Positions 20,782 through 29,950 of a stretch of 64,000 bases of DNA are shown piece after piece. This DNA comes from Streptomyces sp. SirexAA-E (GTDB lineage Bacteria > Actinomycetota > Actinomycetes > Streptomycetales > Streptomycetaceae). The stretch's first letter is position 1; every line of letters starts with the position of its first letter. The stretch lies in NCBI RefSeq assembly GCF_000177195.2, contig NC_015953.1, forward strand, positions 5,890,001-5,954,000, read 5' to 3'. The notes beneath the pieces were generated by a model. The model had not been told where the DNA came from, did no database searches, and worked only from the letters and a program-made list of their open reading frames with translations. The translations under genes were made by a program, and so were the position numbers.

Positions 20782-21408
20782 ATGGGTGAGCTGCTTCTGA
20801 TCCGGCACGGCGAGACGGAATGGTCCCGCTCCGGGCAGCACACGAGCCACACGGACCTGCCCCTGACCGACCTCGGCGAACGCCAGGCCCGCGCGCTCGT
20901 CCCCGTCCTCGCCGAGCGCCGCATCGGCCTCACCCTGGTCAGCCCGCTCCTGCGTGCCCGCCGCACCGCCGAGCTGGCGGGCCTGGCCGCGCCCCGGGTG
21001 ACGCCGGACCTGCACGAGTGGGACTACGGGGCGTACGAGGGCGTCACCACGGTGGACATCCGCCGCACCCGGCCCGACTGGAACCTCTGGACCGACGGCG
21101 TCGCCCCCGGCCCCGAGGACCACCCCGGCGAGTCACCGGCCGACGTCGCGGCCCGGGCGGACCGGGTCCTGGCCGAGGTCCGGGCGGCGATGTCCCGCAT
21201 CGGCGACGACGACATCGCCCTGGTCGCGCACTCCCACTTCCTGCGCGTCCTCACGGCCCGCTACCTGGGCCTGCCGGCCACCGGCGGCGAACTGTTCCAG
21301 CTGGCCACGGGCGCGGTCTCCCGCCTCGGCCGGGAGCACGGCAAGCCGGTCATCACGGCCTGGAACGTCGCCATCCCGAAGAGCCTCTTCGACGCGGCGG
21401 GGTGCTGA
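20782..21408 (+). CDS. histidine phosphatase family protein
   Basis: Protein of 208 aa of the phosphoglycerate-mutase-like superfamily. The RHGET motif (LLIRHGETEW, catalytic His about residue 9), SPLLRARRTAELAG, the acid loop HEWDYGAYEGVTT and ALVAHSHFLRVL complete the active site. Such proteins dephosphorylate sugar phosphates or other small phospho-esters; the substrate is not predictable here. ATG 20782 has GGTGGAG five bases upstream, better than GTG 20773. It follows the alpha-xylosidase by 62 nt on the same strand and may be co-transcribed. Confidence 0.85.
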   Translation: MGELLLIRHGETEWSRSGQHTSHTDLPLTDLGERQARALVPVLAERRIGLTLVSPLLRARRTAELAGLAAPRVTPDLHEWDYGAYEGVTTVDIRRTRPDWNLWTDGVAPGPEDHPGESPADVAARADRVLAEVRAAMSRIGDDDIALVAHSHFLRVLTARYLGLPATGGELFQLATGAVSRLGREHGKPVITAWNVAIPKSLFDAAGC

Positions 21409-21483
21409 GCGAGCCCGGGCCCGGACACGCGGACGGCCGGTACCTCGCCCCCGAGGTACCGGCCTGTTCCGTGCCGCAGGCTC

Positions 21484-22200
21484 TCAGGCCGCCTGCTTCT
21501 TGAGTGAGGTGAGGTGGGCGAAGACGACGACGTTGGCCGAGTAGCCGTTCTTCTTGTCGAAGCGTCCGCCGCACGTCATGAGTCTGAGTTCCGGGCGGCC
21601 GGTGGGCCCGTACACCTTGTCGTCCGGGAACTTGTCCTTCGTGTACGTCTCCACCTCGTCGACGGAGAAGACCGCCGTCTTCCTGTCCGCCCGGGTGACC
21701 GTCACCGTGTCGCCCCGGCGCAGGGCGTTGAGGTTGAGGAAGATGGCCGGGCCCGTCTCGGTGTCGCGGTGACCGACGATCAGAGAGGTTCCCGCCTCCC
21801 CGGGGGACGGGCCGTCCTGGTACCAGCCCACCAGTTTCGGCTTGCTCAGCGGCGGGGCGCCGAGCCGGCCCTTCTTGTCGAGGCCGAGGCCGGTGACCGG
21901 GGCCTCGATGTAGATGGCGGGCACCGCGACCTTCACCGGCCGGGAGTGCACCAGCGGCGCGTGCGAGGCCGGAACCTTGTCCGGCGGCTTGTGCGGCGCC
22001 CGCTGGAACGGCGCCGCCCCGCCGCCCGCGGCGTCACCGCCGCGGGCGGCGGTGACCGGGTCGTCGGACGAGTCTCCACTCGCCCAGACGATGCCGGTCA
22101 CCAGCGAGAAGGTCACGCACAGCGTCATCGTGAGACGGCACGCGCGACTCGGTCCCCGTCGTCGCCGTCGGCTGCGGGCGTTATGCCTCGTTGCGGGCAC
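21484..22200 (-). CDS. class F sortase
   Basis: Protein of 238 aa. The N-terminus is basic (RSRRRRRG) followed by one membrane helix (about residues 24-40), a Pro/Ala-rich stalk and a sortase beta-barrel from about 88. The catalytic triad is visible: His144 in IVGHRDTETG, Cys210 in LMTCGG and Arg213 just after. The short form with an N-terminal anchor fits actinobacterial class F enzymes, which cleave LPXTG-like signals. GTG 22200 overlaps the end of the upstream gene by 20 nt. The overlapping exported partner has no visible LPXTG, so the natural substrate is unclear. Confidence 0.88.
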   Translation of the reverse strand: MPATRHNARSRRRRRGPSRACRLTMTLCVTFSLVTGIVWASGDSSDDPVTAARGGDAAGGGAAPFQRAPHKPPDKVPASHAPLVHSRPVKVAVPAIYIEAPVTGLGLDKKGRLGAPPLSKPKLVGWYQDGPSPGEAGTSLIVGHRDTETGPAIFLNLNALRRGDTVTVTRADRKTAVFSVDEVETYTKDKFPDDKVYGPTGRPELRLMTCGGRFDKKNGYSANVVVFAHLTSLKKQAA

Positions 22201-22861
22201 GGCGGCGTGCGGATCGGCGGACCATGACCAGCCCCGCGATACCGACCGCTCCGGCGGCCAGCGCGGTCGTGGTCACGGCGTTCGAGTCGCTCTCGGAGCT
22301 GACGCTCTCCATGTCCGGGACGCCGCCGCCGCCCGCGGGCACGGCGCCTGACGGCTTGTCGTACCCCTTGTCGTGGCCCTTCTCGGCGCCGGTGTCCGAA
22401 CCCCGGCCGTGGCCCTCGGAACGGTTGCCGTTCTCGGCGGGACGGGAGCAGTCGACCTCGAAGCTCTTCTGCTTCGGGCCCGCCGGGACGGTCCACACCA
22501 GCTGGTACGTGCCCTCCGGGAGCAGGTACTCCTGGCTGCGCGCCGAGCCGTTCACCAGCGGCAGCGTGCTCTGCAGGGTGTCGCCCGGGGGAACGGTCGG
22601 GGGCTGCGCGGTGATCGTCCACGGGACCGACGGGAACGACTCGAAGTTGCTGGCGACGAGGACGAACTTGCAGACCTCGACCCCGTCGCGGTCGCCGCGC
22701 GAGTGCCAGCCGACCGAACGGACGTCGATGTCACCGCTGTCGCCGGGGGCAGCGTAGGCGGCGGGTGCCCCGGCCAGGGTGGCTCCGGCGACGGCGACCG
22801 CGGCGGCCACCGTGGTGCCCGCACGGACGCTGCGGGAGCGGACGGAAGCGGAAATGCGCAT
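22181..22861 (-). CDS. exported protein with C-terminal membrane anchor
   Basis: Protein of 226 aa. A Sec signal peptide (VAAAVAVAGATLAGAPAAYA, cleavage about residue 37) precedes a mature beta-rich domain with a possible disulfide pair (CKFVLVAS and VDCSRP). A Gly/Ser/Glu-rich linker leads to one membrane helix (TTTALAAGAVGIAGLVMV) and a basic tail RRSARRRARNEA. The overall plan is that of a sortase substrate, yet no LPXTG-type motif is seen before the helix. ATG 22861 has AAGGAG about 7 nt upstream. It overlaps the class F sortase gene, implying a functional pair at the cell surface. Confidence 0.8.
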   Translation of the reverse strand: MRISASVRSRSVRAGTTVAAAVAVAGATLAGAPAAYAAPGDSGDIDVRSVGWHSRGDRDGVEVCKFVLVASNFESFPSVPWTITAQPPTVPPGDTLQSTLPLVNGSARSQEYLLPEGTYQLVWTVPAGPKQKSFEVDCSRPAENGNRSEGHGRGSDTGAEKGHDKGYDKPSGAVPAGGGGVPDMESVSSESDSNAVTTTALAAGAVGIAGLVMVRRSARRRARNEA

Positions 22862-23017
22862 GCTGGGCTCCTTCAAGCCGAGATGATTGTCGTACTGATC
22901 ACCTGATCGCCTAAGTGATGCCATGGATCGTCAAAAAAGTAGGTCGGGACACCGTAAAAACGGCCAGAAGTACCCTGACTAGCCGATAGGCGCCATAGGT
23001 GGAGGTCCCGGACACGC

Positions 23018-23050
23018 GGACGGGCCGCCCCATTCCGGGGCGGCCCGTCC
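23018..23050 (-). terminator. terminator after GH92 mannosidase
   Basis: A 14-bp perfect stem (GGACGGGCCGCCCC and its complement) with a 5-nt ATTCC loop, 20 nt past the stop of the leftward GH92 gene. Confidence 0.85.
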
Positions 23051-23069
23051 TTCTGAGGTAACGAGCGGG

Positions 23070-26000
23070 TCAGGAGATCAGTTCGATCTCCGCCAGCGTC
23101 GCCTTCTCCGTGCTGACCAGCCTGTATTTCGCGTACGAGCCCGGCGCGGCCACCGAGAACGCCCGGGTCTGCTTGTCCCAGGCGAACGTCTGTCCGGACC
23201 GCTTGTCCAGGTCCTTCCAGGTGGCCCCGTCCGAGGAGCCCTGGAGCACCCAGTCCGTGGGAGCCGCGTCCGCCGTCGCCGACGTCAGCGTGTACTGGAG
23301 CGCCTTCGTCCTCGCCGGGACGGGCAGGTCCACCGACTCGACGCCCGCCGAGGTGGCCGAGGTGTCGTCGAAGAGCGCGCCGTCACCGACGAGGACGTCG
23401 CCCCTGGGAGCGGGGACCTCGTCGTCCTGGGTGACGGAGACCGGGGCGGCGTTCTTGCCGGTGCCCCAGGCCGACGGCCGGGAGCCCATGTCGAAGTCCA
23501 GCACCCCGCCCTTGGCGAGCAGGTCGTGCGGCAGCGAAGTCGAGGTCCACTTCTTGCCGTTGACCTTCAGGCCCTGGACGTAGATGTTCTTCGTGCTGTT
23601 CTTCGGTGCCTTGACGACCAGGTCGCGGCCGTTCTCCAGGTGCACGGTCGCCTTGGTGAAGAGCGGCGAGCCGATCGCGTACTCACCGCTGCCCATCACC
23701 AGCGGGTAGAAGCCGAGCGAGGAGAAGAGGAACCAGGCCGACTGCTCGCCGTTGTCCTCGTCGCCGTGGTAGCCCTGGCCGATCTCGCTGCCGGTGTACA
23801 GCCGGCCGAGGACCTCGCGGACCTTCTCCTGCGTCTTGTAGGGCTGCGAGGCCGCGTCGTACATGTACGTGGCGTGGTGGGCGACCTGGTTGCTGTGGCC
23901 GTACTGGCCCATCCGCACGTCACGCGCCTCGGTCATCTCGTGGATGACCCCGCCGTACGAGCCCACGAACTCCGGGCCCGCCGTCTCGGGCGTCGAGAAG
24001 TAGGTGTCCAGCTTCTTCGCGAGGCCGTCGCGGCCGCCGTAGAGGTTGGCCAGACCGCGGCTGTCCTGCGGGGCGGTGAAGGCGTAACCCCAGCCGTTGG
24101 TCTCGGTGTAGTCGTAGCCCCAGACCCGCGGGTCGTACCGGTCGGACGGGAGCCGCCAGTCGCCGTTCGCCTTCCGGCCCTGGAAGAAGCCGGCCTTCTC
24201 GTCGAAGAGCTTGACGTAGTTCCGCGCGCGGTTGAGGAAGTACTCCGACTCCTCCTTGTAGCGCGCCTTCTTCGTCTTCTTGTAGAGCGCCTTGCCCATC
24301 TGGGCGATGCCGTAGTCGTTGAGGTAGCCCTCCAGCGACCAGGAGAGGCCCTCGTGGGTCGAGGTGTCGGCGTATCCGGTGAAGACCGAGGTCTCCATCC
24401 CCTTGCGGCCGACGCCGGAGGACGGCGGGGCCACCGTGGCGTTCTTGACCGCCGCGTCGTACGCCGCCTCCGCGTCGAAGTCGACGCCCTTGACGTACGC
24501 GTCGGCGAAGGCCACGTCCGAGCTGGTGCCGGTCATCAGGTCGGCGTAGCCGGGGGAGGACCAGCGCGAGATCCAGCCGCCGTCCTTGTACTGCTGGACG
24601 AAGCCGTCGACCATCTTCCCGGCCTGCTTCGGGCTGAGGAAGGAGTACGCCGGCCAGGTCGTGCGATAGGTGTCCCAGAAGCCGTTGTTGACGTACACCT
24701 CGCCCTCGACGATCTTCGCCCCCGTCTGCGTCGGGGTGTCGGTGCCGGTGGGCGCGGAGAACGGGCTCGCGTAGACGCTCTTGCCCTTCACCTGCTCGAA
24801 GCCGGAGTTGGGGTAGAGGTACAGGCGGTAGAGGCTGGAGTAGAGCGTGGTCAGCTGGTCGGCGTTCGCGCCCTCGACCTCCACCTTGCCGAGGATCTTG
24901 TCCCAGGCCTTCTGCGCGTCCTTCCGCACCCGCTCGAAGGAGTGCTTCGCCGGGAGCTCCGCGGCGAGGTTCTTCTTCGCCTGGTCGACGCTGATCAGCG
25001 AGGTGGCCAGACGCAGGCCGACCGTACGGTCCTTGCCCGCGTCGAAGCGGAAGAACCCGGTCACGTCATCGCCGCCACCGCCCTTCAGCGGGCCGCTGTC
25101 GGTGACCTTCGAGTCGAAGGAGCCGTAGACGAAGAGCCGGGTGGCCCCGGTGGAGCCGCCGCTCTTCACGTCGGAGTAGCCCGTGAAGGAACTGGTCGCC
25201 GGGTCGAGGGTGAGGCCGCCGTCGTTGTTGACGTTGTCGAAGACGATGCTCGCGTCGTCGCCGGGGAAGGCGAACCGCATCCGCGCCGCGTGGTCGGTGG
25301 GCGTCATCTCGGCCTTGAGGCCGTTCTCGAACGTCACCCCGTAGTAGTGGGGGGTGGCCGTCTCGTTCTCGTGGCGGAACGGCAGGGCGCGGGCCTTGCG
25401 GGAGGCGTCCGGGGTGCCGGAGGCCGCCGACGGCATCAGCTGGAAGGTCTGGCGGTCGCCCATCCAGGGACTCGGCTCATGGCTGGCCGAGAACGCCTGC
25501 AACGTGGGCAGGTTGTCCTCGTTGTTGCCGCTCGCGTAGTCGTAAAGCCAGCTCGTGGTACCCGCGTTGGTCACCGGGGTCCAGAAGTTGAACCCGTGCG
25601 GTACGGCCGTCGCGGGGATGTTGTTGCCGCGCGAGAAGCTGCCGCTTGAGTTGGTGCCGCGGATGGTCGAGGCGTAGTCCGACAGGTGCGCCTTGCGCTT
25701 CTGCGGTGCCTTCGGGGCGATCGTGATGTCGTCGATCCAGCCCTGGAACTTCGCCGGGCCCTTGGGGGAGTCGTACGCCACCAGGATCCGGTCGACCGTC
25801 TTGCCCGCCGCGACCGTGCCGATGCCCGCGTCGACCTTGTTCCACTGGTTGACGTACAGGCGCTTGGCGTCCGCCTGGCCCTGCGGGGTGAGCAGCCCGC
25901 CGTTGCTGTCGGTGGCCTTCAGGTCGCTCAGATAGGTGCCGTCGGTGAACGCCAGGTCCACCGCGACGTGCGTCGCCGGGTAGTTCAGGTCGGTCTCGCC

Positions 26001-26918
26001 CATCTGCGGGTAGACCAGGTAGGAGAGCCGGGTGTCCTCCGTGACGGCCGTGTCGACGTCGAAGACCTTGTTGTACGAGTAGGCGCGGCCGTCCGGCTGG
26101 TGCGTACCCGCGTAGCGCAGGGCCTTCCTGCCCGTGAACCCGACACCCGACTTGGCGGTGGGGGAGCCCGACGGGCCGCGGTCGGCCTGGGTGCGCATCT
26201 CGGCCGGCGCGGGGGAGGAGCTGTCACCGTCGGAGAACTGGACGTCGGCGAGCTGGATCGCGTCGGACGCGCCGTTGTTGGACGTGAACTCCAGCCGGAA
26301 GTGCTGGTAGGCCTGGTCCGGGGCGATGTCGTACGACGTGGTGCGGAGCCGCTCGGAGAAGGACTGGCCGGTCCGGGTGTCCAGGTCCTCCCAGGTCTTC
26401 CCGTCGGTGGAGCCCTTCAGGGTCCAGTCCTTCGGATCGCGTTCGCCGTGGTCGTTCGCCGAGGTCAGCGCGTACGCGGCGAGTCGGACCGGCTCGGCGA
26501 GGTCGAACTCCACCCACCCCGAGGACGCGAAGGCCAGCCATTTGGTGGCGGGCTCCACGTCGACGAGGTTCTCCTTCACCTCACCGCCGGCGACGTTCTC
26601 GCCGCTGGCCCGGACCTCCGTCACCTGATCGGTGACATTGCCCGGTATTCCGGAGGAGAATCCGCCATCGACACCCGATGCCCTCTTCTTTCCGTCGGGG
26701 CCTTCTTCGACGGTATTCCGCCAATCCGGCTGCTTTTCGTCGGCTTCGAAGGAGGAGCTGAACGAGGTGTTCCTGGCGGGTTTCCCCGGGGGGCCCGCCG
26801 GTTGTGCGAGGGCCGCGGTGGGGGCGGCCACGGCGAGGACGAGAGAGGCCGCGGTGACCGCGGCCCCGTAGCCGTGTCTCTTTCGGGAGTCCTGTCGGAG
26901 AGCGCGTAGGGACTGCAT
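23070..26918 (-). CDS. secreted GH92 alpha-mannosidase with F5/8-type domains
   Basis: Protein of 1282 aa. A Sec signal peptide (hydrophobic LVLAVAAPTAALAQP, cleavage about residue 38) is followed by a discoidin/F5-8-type carbohydrate-binding module (about 95-230). The GH92 catalytic region (about 410-1130) holds typical segments such as NTYRTTWPAYSFLSP-like DTYRTTWPAYSFLSPKQAGK, GYHGDEDNGEQSAWFLFSSL and GSPLFTKATVHLENG. A second F5/8-like piece ends the protein; both carry DW-L-GS-DG-TW-DLD-R-GQ-F. GH92 enzymes are calcium-dependent exo-mannosidases acting on N-glycans and mannans. ATG 26918 fits AGGAGG 11 nt upstream. Divergent from ngcE, which suggests shared use of glycoprotein sugars. 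Confidence 0.92.
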   Translation of the reverse strand: MQSLRALRQDSRKRHGYGAAVTAASLVLAVAAPTAALAQPAGPPGKPARNTSFSSSFEADEKQPDWRNTVEEGPDGKKRASGVDGGFSSGIPGNVTDQVTEVRASGENVAGGEVKENLVDVEPATKWLAFASSGWVEFDLAEPVRLAAYALTSANDHGERDPKDWTLKGSTDGKTWEDLDTRTGQSFSERLRTTSYDIAPDQAYQHFRLEFTSNNGASDAIQLADVQFSDGDSSSPAPAEMRTQADRGPSGSPTAKSGVGFTGRKALRYAGTHQPDGRAYSYNKVFDVDTAVTEDTRLSYLVYPQMGETDLNYPATHVAVDLAFTDGTYLSDLKATDSNGGLLTPQGQADAKRLYVNQWNKVDAGIGTVAAGKTVDRILVAYDSPKGPAKFQGWIDDITIAPKAPQKRKAHLSDYASTIRGTNSSGSFSRGNNIPATAVPHGFNFWTPVTNAGTTSWLYDYASGNNEDNLPTLQAFSASHEPSPWMGDRQTFQLMPSAASGTPDASRKARALPFRHENETATPHYYGVTFENGLKAEMTPTDHAARMRFAFPGDDASIVFDNVNNDGGLTLDPATSSFTGYSDVKSGGSTGATRLFVYGSFDSKVTDSGPLKGGGGDDVTGFFRFDAGKDRTVGLRLATSLISVDQAKKNLAAELPAKHSFERVRKDAQKAWDKILGKVEVEGANADQLTTLYSSLYRLYLYPNSGFEQVKGKSVYASPFSAPTGTDTPTQTGAKIVEGEVYVNNGFWDTYRTTWPAYSFLSPKQAGKMVDGFVQQYKDGGWISRWSSPGYADLMTGTSSDVAFADAYVKGVDFDAEAAYDAAVKNATVAPPSSGVGRKGMETSVFTGYADTSTHEGLSWSLEGYLNDYGIAQMGKALYKKTKKARYKEESEYFLNRARNYVKLFDEKAGFFQGRKANGDWRLPSDRYDPRVWGYDYTETNGWGYAFTAPQDSRGLANLYGGRDGLAKKLDTYFSTPETAGPEFVGSYGGVIHEMTEARDVRMGQYGHSNQVAHHATYMYDAASQPYKTQEKVREVLGRLYTGSEIGQGYHGDEDNGEQSAWFLFSSLGFYPLVMGSGEYAIGSPLFTKATVHLENGRDLVVKAPKNSTKNIYVQGLKVNGKKWTSTSLPHDLLAKGGVLDFDMGSRPSAWGTGKNAAPVSVTQDDEVPAPRGDVLVGDGALFDDTSATSAGVESVDLPVPARTKALQYTLTSATADAAPTDWVLQGSSDGATWKDLDKRSGQTFAWDKQTRAFSVAAPGSYAKYRLVSTEKATLAEIELIS

Positions 26919-26927
26919 ACGAAGCAA

Positions 26928-27429
26928 ATCCTCCTGGGGGCACGCATGGACAACGTTGTCAATCGAGGGCGCGGGTACCAGTAGGGAGCCAAGTGGCGGG
27001 ATGTGTCAAGGGTGTTGCACGTGGATGACCGTGCGAATCGACCGACAAAGCGGAAATGGGCATTCCGGTGCACGGGCGGCGGTCCGGGCGTGCGGTGCCG
27101 ACGCGTCCGCGAGGTCTCAACTCGGGAAAGACTGCCGCTCAAACCTGCATTCGATCTTGCTCAGTCGGCCGCAAGTGGACTATACCTGTCGGCGTCTGCC
27201 CAGCCGTTTCCCGCGGTCGGCGGATACGGGGGACGGGGTTACGTCGGAGGCGCCGCAGCAGGCGACTTGCCGCACGGTCCCTCGGAAACTCCCCCACTGC
27301 ACCTGGTAATACGGCAATCTGCACGACCCAAGCGCAACTGACCGCGGTGGCGGGGCCCTTCGCCTGAGGCGAATTCACGACGGGTGACCGGTACACCGCC
27401 TGAGTCCTGGAGAAGGCGAGGACTTGAGC
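26928..27429. promoter_or_regulatory. divergent control region GH92 / ngcE
   Basis: About 500 bp without a gene. It contains the perfect palindrome GACAACGTTGTC at 26949-26960, about 30 nt upstream of the GH92 start and typical of LacI-family operators, and the DasR-like element at 27174-27189 on the ngcE side. I saw no convincing -35/-10 pair. Confidence 0.45.
27174..27189. promoter_or_regulatory. DasR-responsive-element-like site
   Basis: AGTGGACTATACCTGT matches the dre consensus AGTGGTCTAGACCACT at 12 of 16 positions. DasR is the GntR-family regulator of chitin and GlcNAc use in Streptomyces, and a site before a chitobiose importer is expected. It is 240 nt upstream of the ngcE start. 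Confidence 0.45.
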
Positions 27430-28878
27430 ATGGGATCCACCTCCGCCCACAAGAATGAGGGCCTTGGCCGTCGCGATGTGATCAAGCGTTCGGCCGCACT
27501 CGGCCTGATCGCCGTCCCGACGATGAGCTTCCTGACGTCCTGCGCGAGTGGCGACAGCGGGAGCGACGACAAGGTAGAGAAGGGCACCAAGAGCGCGAAG
27601 AACCCGCTCGGTGTCAACGAGACCGCCCCCCTCGAGGTCGTCATCTTCAACGGTGGCTTCGGCGAGCAGTACGCCATCGACGCGGAGAAGAAGTACAACG
27701 AGGCCTTCCCCAAGGCCCCGAAGGTCAAGCACGCCGCGACGGAGAAGATCCAGTCGACGCTGCAGCCGCGCTTCAACGGCGGCACCCCGCCGGACCTGAT
27801 CGACAACTCCGGTGCCGAACAGATGGACATGGGTGTCCTGGTCGGCAAGAAGCAGCTCCTGGACCTGACGCCGCTGATGGACGCCCCGTCCGTCGACGAC
27901 CCGGCCAAGAAGGTCCGCGACACCCTGCGCCCCGGCGTCCTGGAGATGGGCCAGTTCGACGGCGACCCGGTGTGGATCATGTACTACGCGTACACGGTCT
28001 ACGGCGTCTGGTACTCGCAGACGGCGCTGGAGAAGCTCGACGCGACGTACCCGGAGACCTGGGACGACATGCTCGCGCTCTGCAAGAAGGCGAAGAGCAA
28101 GGGCATCGCCGGCTGGACGTACCCGGGCAAGTACCCGTACTACCTGCCGTTCTCGCTGTACCCCTTCATCGGCAAGATCGGTGGCCGCGAGGTCCTCGAC
28201 AAGATCGACAACCTGGAGCCGAACGCCTGGAAGGACCCGGCCGTCAAGGCCGCGTTCGAGGCGTACTACGAGCTCTTCCAGAAGGGCTACATCCTCAAGG
28301 GCACCCCCGGCCTCACCCACATCCAGTCGCAGACCGAGTGGACCAAGGGCAAGGCGCTCTTCATCCCGAACGGCTCGTGGGTGGAGAACGAGGCCGCGCC
28401 CACCACGCCGGACGACTTCAAGATGATGGTCGGGGCGCCCTCCAGCCTCGACTCGTCCGACAAGCTGCCCTTCGGCACCATCTGGGCCTCCGGCGGCGAG
28501 CCGTTCATCGTCCCGGCGAAGTCGAAGAACCCCGAGGGCGCCATGGAGCAGCTGCGCATCATGCTCTCCGAGGAGTCCTCGAAGAACTTCACCCAGTCGG
28601 TCAAGTCCCTCAGCGCCTTCAACGGAGGCACCGACGGACTGGAGCTGTCCACCGCCATGCAGTCCGGTGTCGACGTGCTGAAGAAGGCCGGCGACAACGT
28701 GGTGAACCCCCGTATGCAGGACTGGTACGTGAAGCTCCAGAAGGAGCAGATCGGCATCGCCGGAATCGGCGAGATGATGGCCGGCCGCGCGACCCCGGCG
28801 GAGACCATCAAGAAGATCCAGGCCTTCGCCGACGCGGCGGCCAAGGACCAGTCCATCAAGCACTACAAGCACCAGTGA
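27430..28878 (+). CDS. ngcE: N,N'-diacetylchitobiose/GlcNAc-binding lipoprotein
   Basis: Protein of 482 aa, an extracellular solute-binding protein of the NgcE type. The N-terminus has a twin-arginine-like RRDVIKRSAALGL and the lipobox LTSC (Cys about 38), so it is exported and lipid-anchored. Aromatic-rich stretches such as WIMYYAYTVYGVWYSQ and GKYPYYLPFSLYPF fit the NgcE family. From memory, the S. coelicolor gene at this place (SCO6005) encodes a diacetylchitobiose-binding protein. ATG 27430 fits GAGG 8 nt upstream; TTG 27424 is too close. First gene of ngcEFG, with no ATPase, so a shared MsiK is expected. Confidence 0.9.
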   Translation: MGSTSAHKNEGLGRRDVIKRSAALGLIAVPTMSFLTSCASGDSGSDDKVEKGTKSAKNPLGVNETAPLEVVIFNGGFGEQYAIDAEKKYNEAFPKAPKVKHAATEKIQSTLQPRFNGGTPPDLIDNSGAEQMDMGVLVGKKQLLDLTPLMDAPSVDDPAKKVRDTLRPGVLEMGQFDGDPVWIMYYAYTVYGVWYSQTALEKLDATYPETWDDMLALCKKAKSKGIAGWTYPGKYPYYLPFSLYPFIGKIGGREVLDKIDNLEPNAWKDPAVKAAFEAYYELFQKGYILKGTPGLTHIQSQTEWTKGKALFIPNGSWVENEAAPTTPDDFKMMVGAPSSLDSSDKLPFGTIWASGGEPFIVPAKSKNPEGAMEQLRIMLSEESSKNFTQSVKSLSAFNGGTDGLELSTAMQSGVDVLKKAGDNVVNPRMQDWYVKLQKEQIGIAGIGEMMAGRATPAETIKKIQAFADAAAKDQSIKHYKHQ

Positions 28879-28929
28879 GCAACCGTCACCAGCGGCGGCA
28901 CCCGCTCAGAGATCGGGGTCGGTAAAACG

Positions 28930-29853
28930 ATGCAGCACGGCAAATACCGTTTCATCGTGGGATTCCTGGTAGTCCCACTGGCGTTGTACGCCATCTTCGT
29001 CATCTGGCCTTTCGTCCAGTCCATCTACTACTCGTTCACGGACTGGACCGGGCTCAGCCCGGACTTCAAGATGGTCGGCTTCGACAACTACAGCCGAATG
29101 CTCGACGACGACATCTTCTGGAAGTCGTTGCAGCACAGCGTGCTGCTCGTGCTGCTGCTGCCGCTGGTGACGCTGGGACTCGCACTCTTCTTCGCCTTCA
29201 TGCTCAATGTCGGCGGCCGGCGGCGCAAGAACGCCACGGTCGCCGGCGTGCGGGGATCCTCGTTCTACAAGATCGCCTATTTCTTCCCGCAGGTCCTGTC
29301 GATCGTGATCGTGGCCCTGCTCTTCCAGTTCGCGTTCAACCCGACCTCCGGCATGCTGAATTCGACGCTGAAGGCCGTCGGCCTGAAGAGCCTCCAGCCG
29401 GACTGGCTCGGCGACCCGAACCTCGCGCTGTACTGCGTGATGGTCGTGCTCATCTGGTCCACCGTCGGATTCTTCGTCGTCCTGTTCTCCGCCGGAATGG
29501 CCTCCATACCGAAGGACTTCTACGAGGCGGCCCTGCTGGACGGTGCCGACCGCATCACGACGTTCTTCAGGATCACGCTGCCGCTGCTGTGGGACACCGT
29601 GCAGTCCGGCTGGGTCTACATGGGCATCCTGGCCCTCGGTGTGGAGGCGTTCACCGCCGTCCAGGTCATGACCGTGGGTCCGGGCGGCCCCGACTACTCC
29701 ACCACCATCCTGCCGCTGTACGTCTACCAGACGGCCTTCCGGGACGCCCAGGCCGGATACGCCACCACGATCGGCGTCGGGCTGCTCATCGTCACCATGC
29801 TCTTCGCGGGCATCGTGATGCGGCTGGGCCGGCGTGAGCGGCTGGAGTTCTGA
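28930..29853 (+). CDS. ngcF: chitobiose/GlcNAc ABC permease
   Basis: Protein of 307 aa with six membrane helices. The first starts at once (VGFLVVPLALYAIFVIWPF), and the EAA loop FYEAALLDGADRITTFFRIT lies near residue 200. It matches the MalF-like partner of NgcE-type importers. It follows ngcE by 51 nt and precedes the second permease by 97 nt on the same strand. The family-typical periplasmic extension is short, as in NgcF-like proteins. Confidence 0.9.
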   Translation: MQHGKYRFIVGFLVVPLALYAIFVIWPFVQSIYYSFTDWTGLSPDFKMVGFDNYSRMLDDDIFWKSLQHSVLLVLLLPLVTLGLALFFAFMLNVGGRRRKNATVAGVRGSSFYKIAYFFPQVLSIVIVALLFQFAFNPTSGMLNSTLKAVGLKSLQPDWLGDPNLALYCVMVVLIWSTVGFFVVLFSAGMASIPKDFYEAALLDGADRITTFFRITLPLLWDTVQSGWVYMGILALGVEAFTAVQVMTVGPGGPDYSTTILPLYVYQTAFRDAQAGYATTIGVGLLIVTMLFAGIVMRLGRRERLEF

Positions 29854-29950
29854 TGCCGGCGTCCGTGAGGTACGGCGACCGGATCCCCGGCGGCGCGCAC
29901 GAAAGCTCGGCCGCGGTGGCCGGCTCGACAGTTGTACGAGGTGAGCACAC

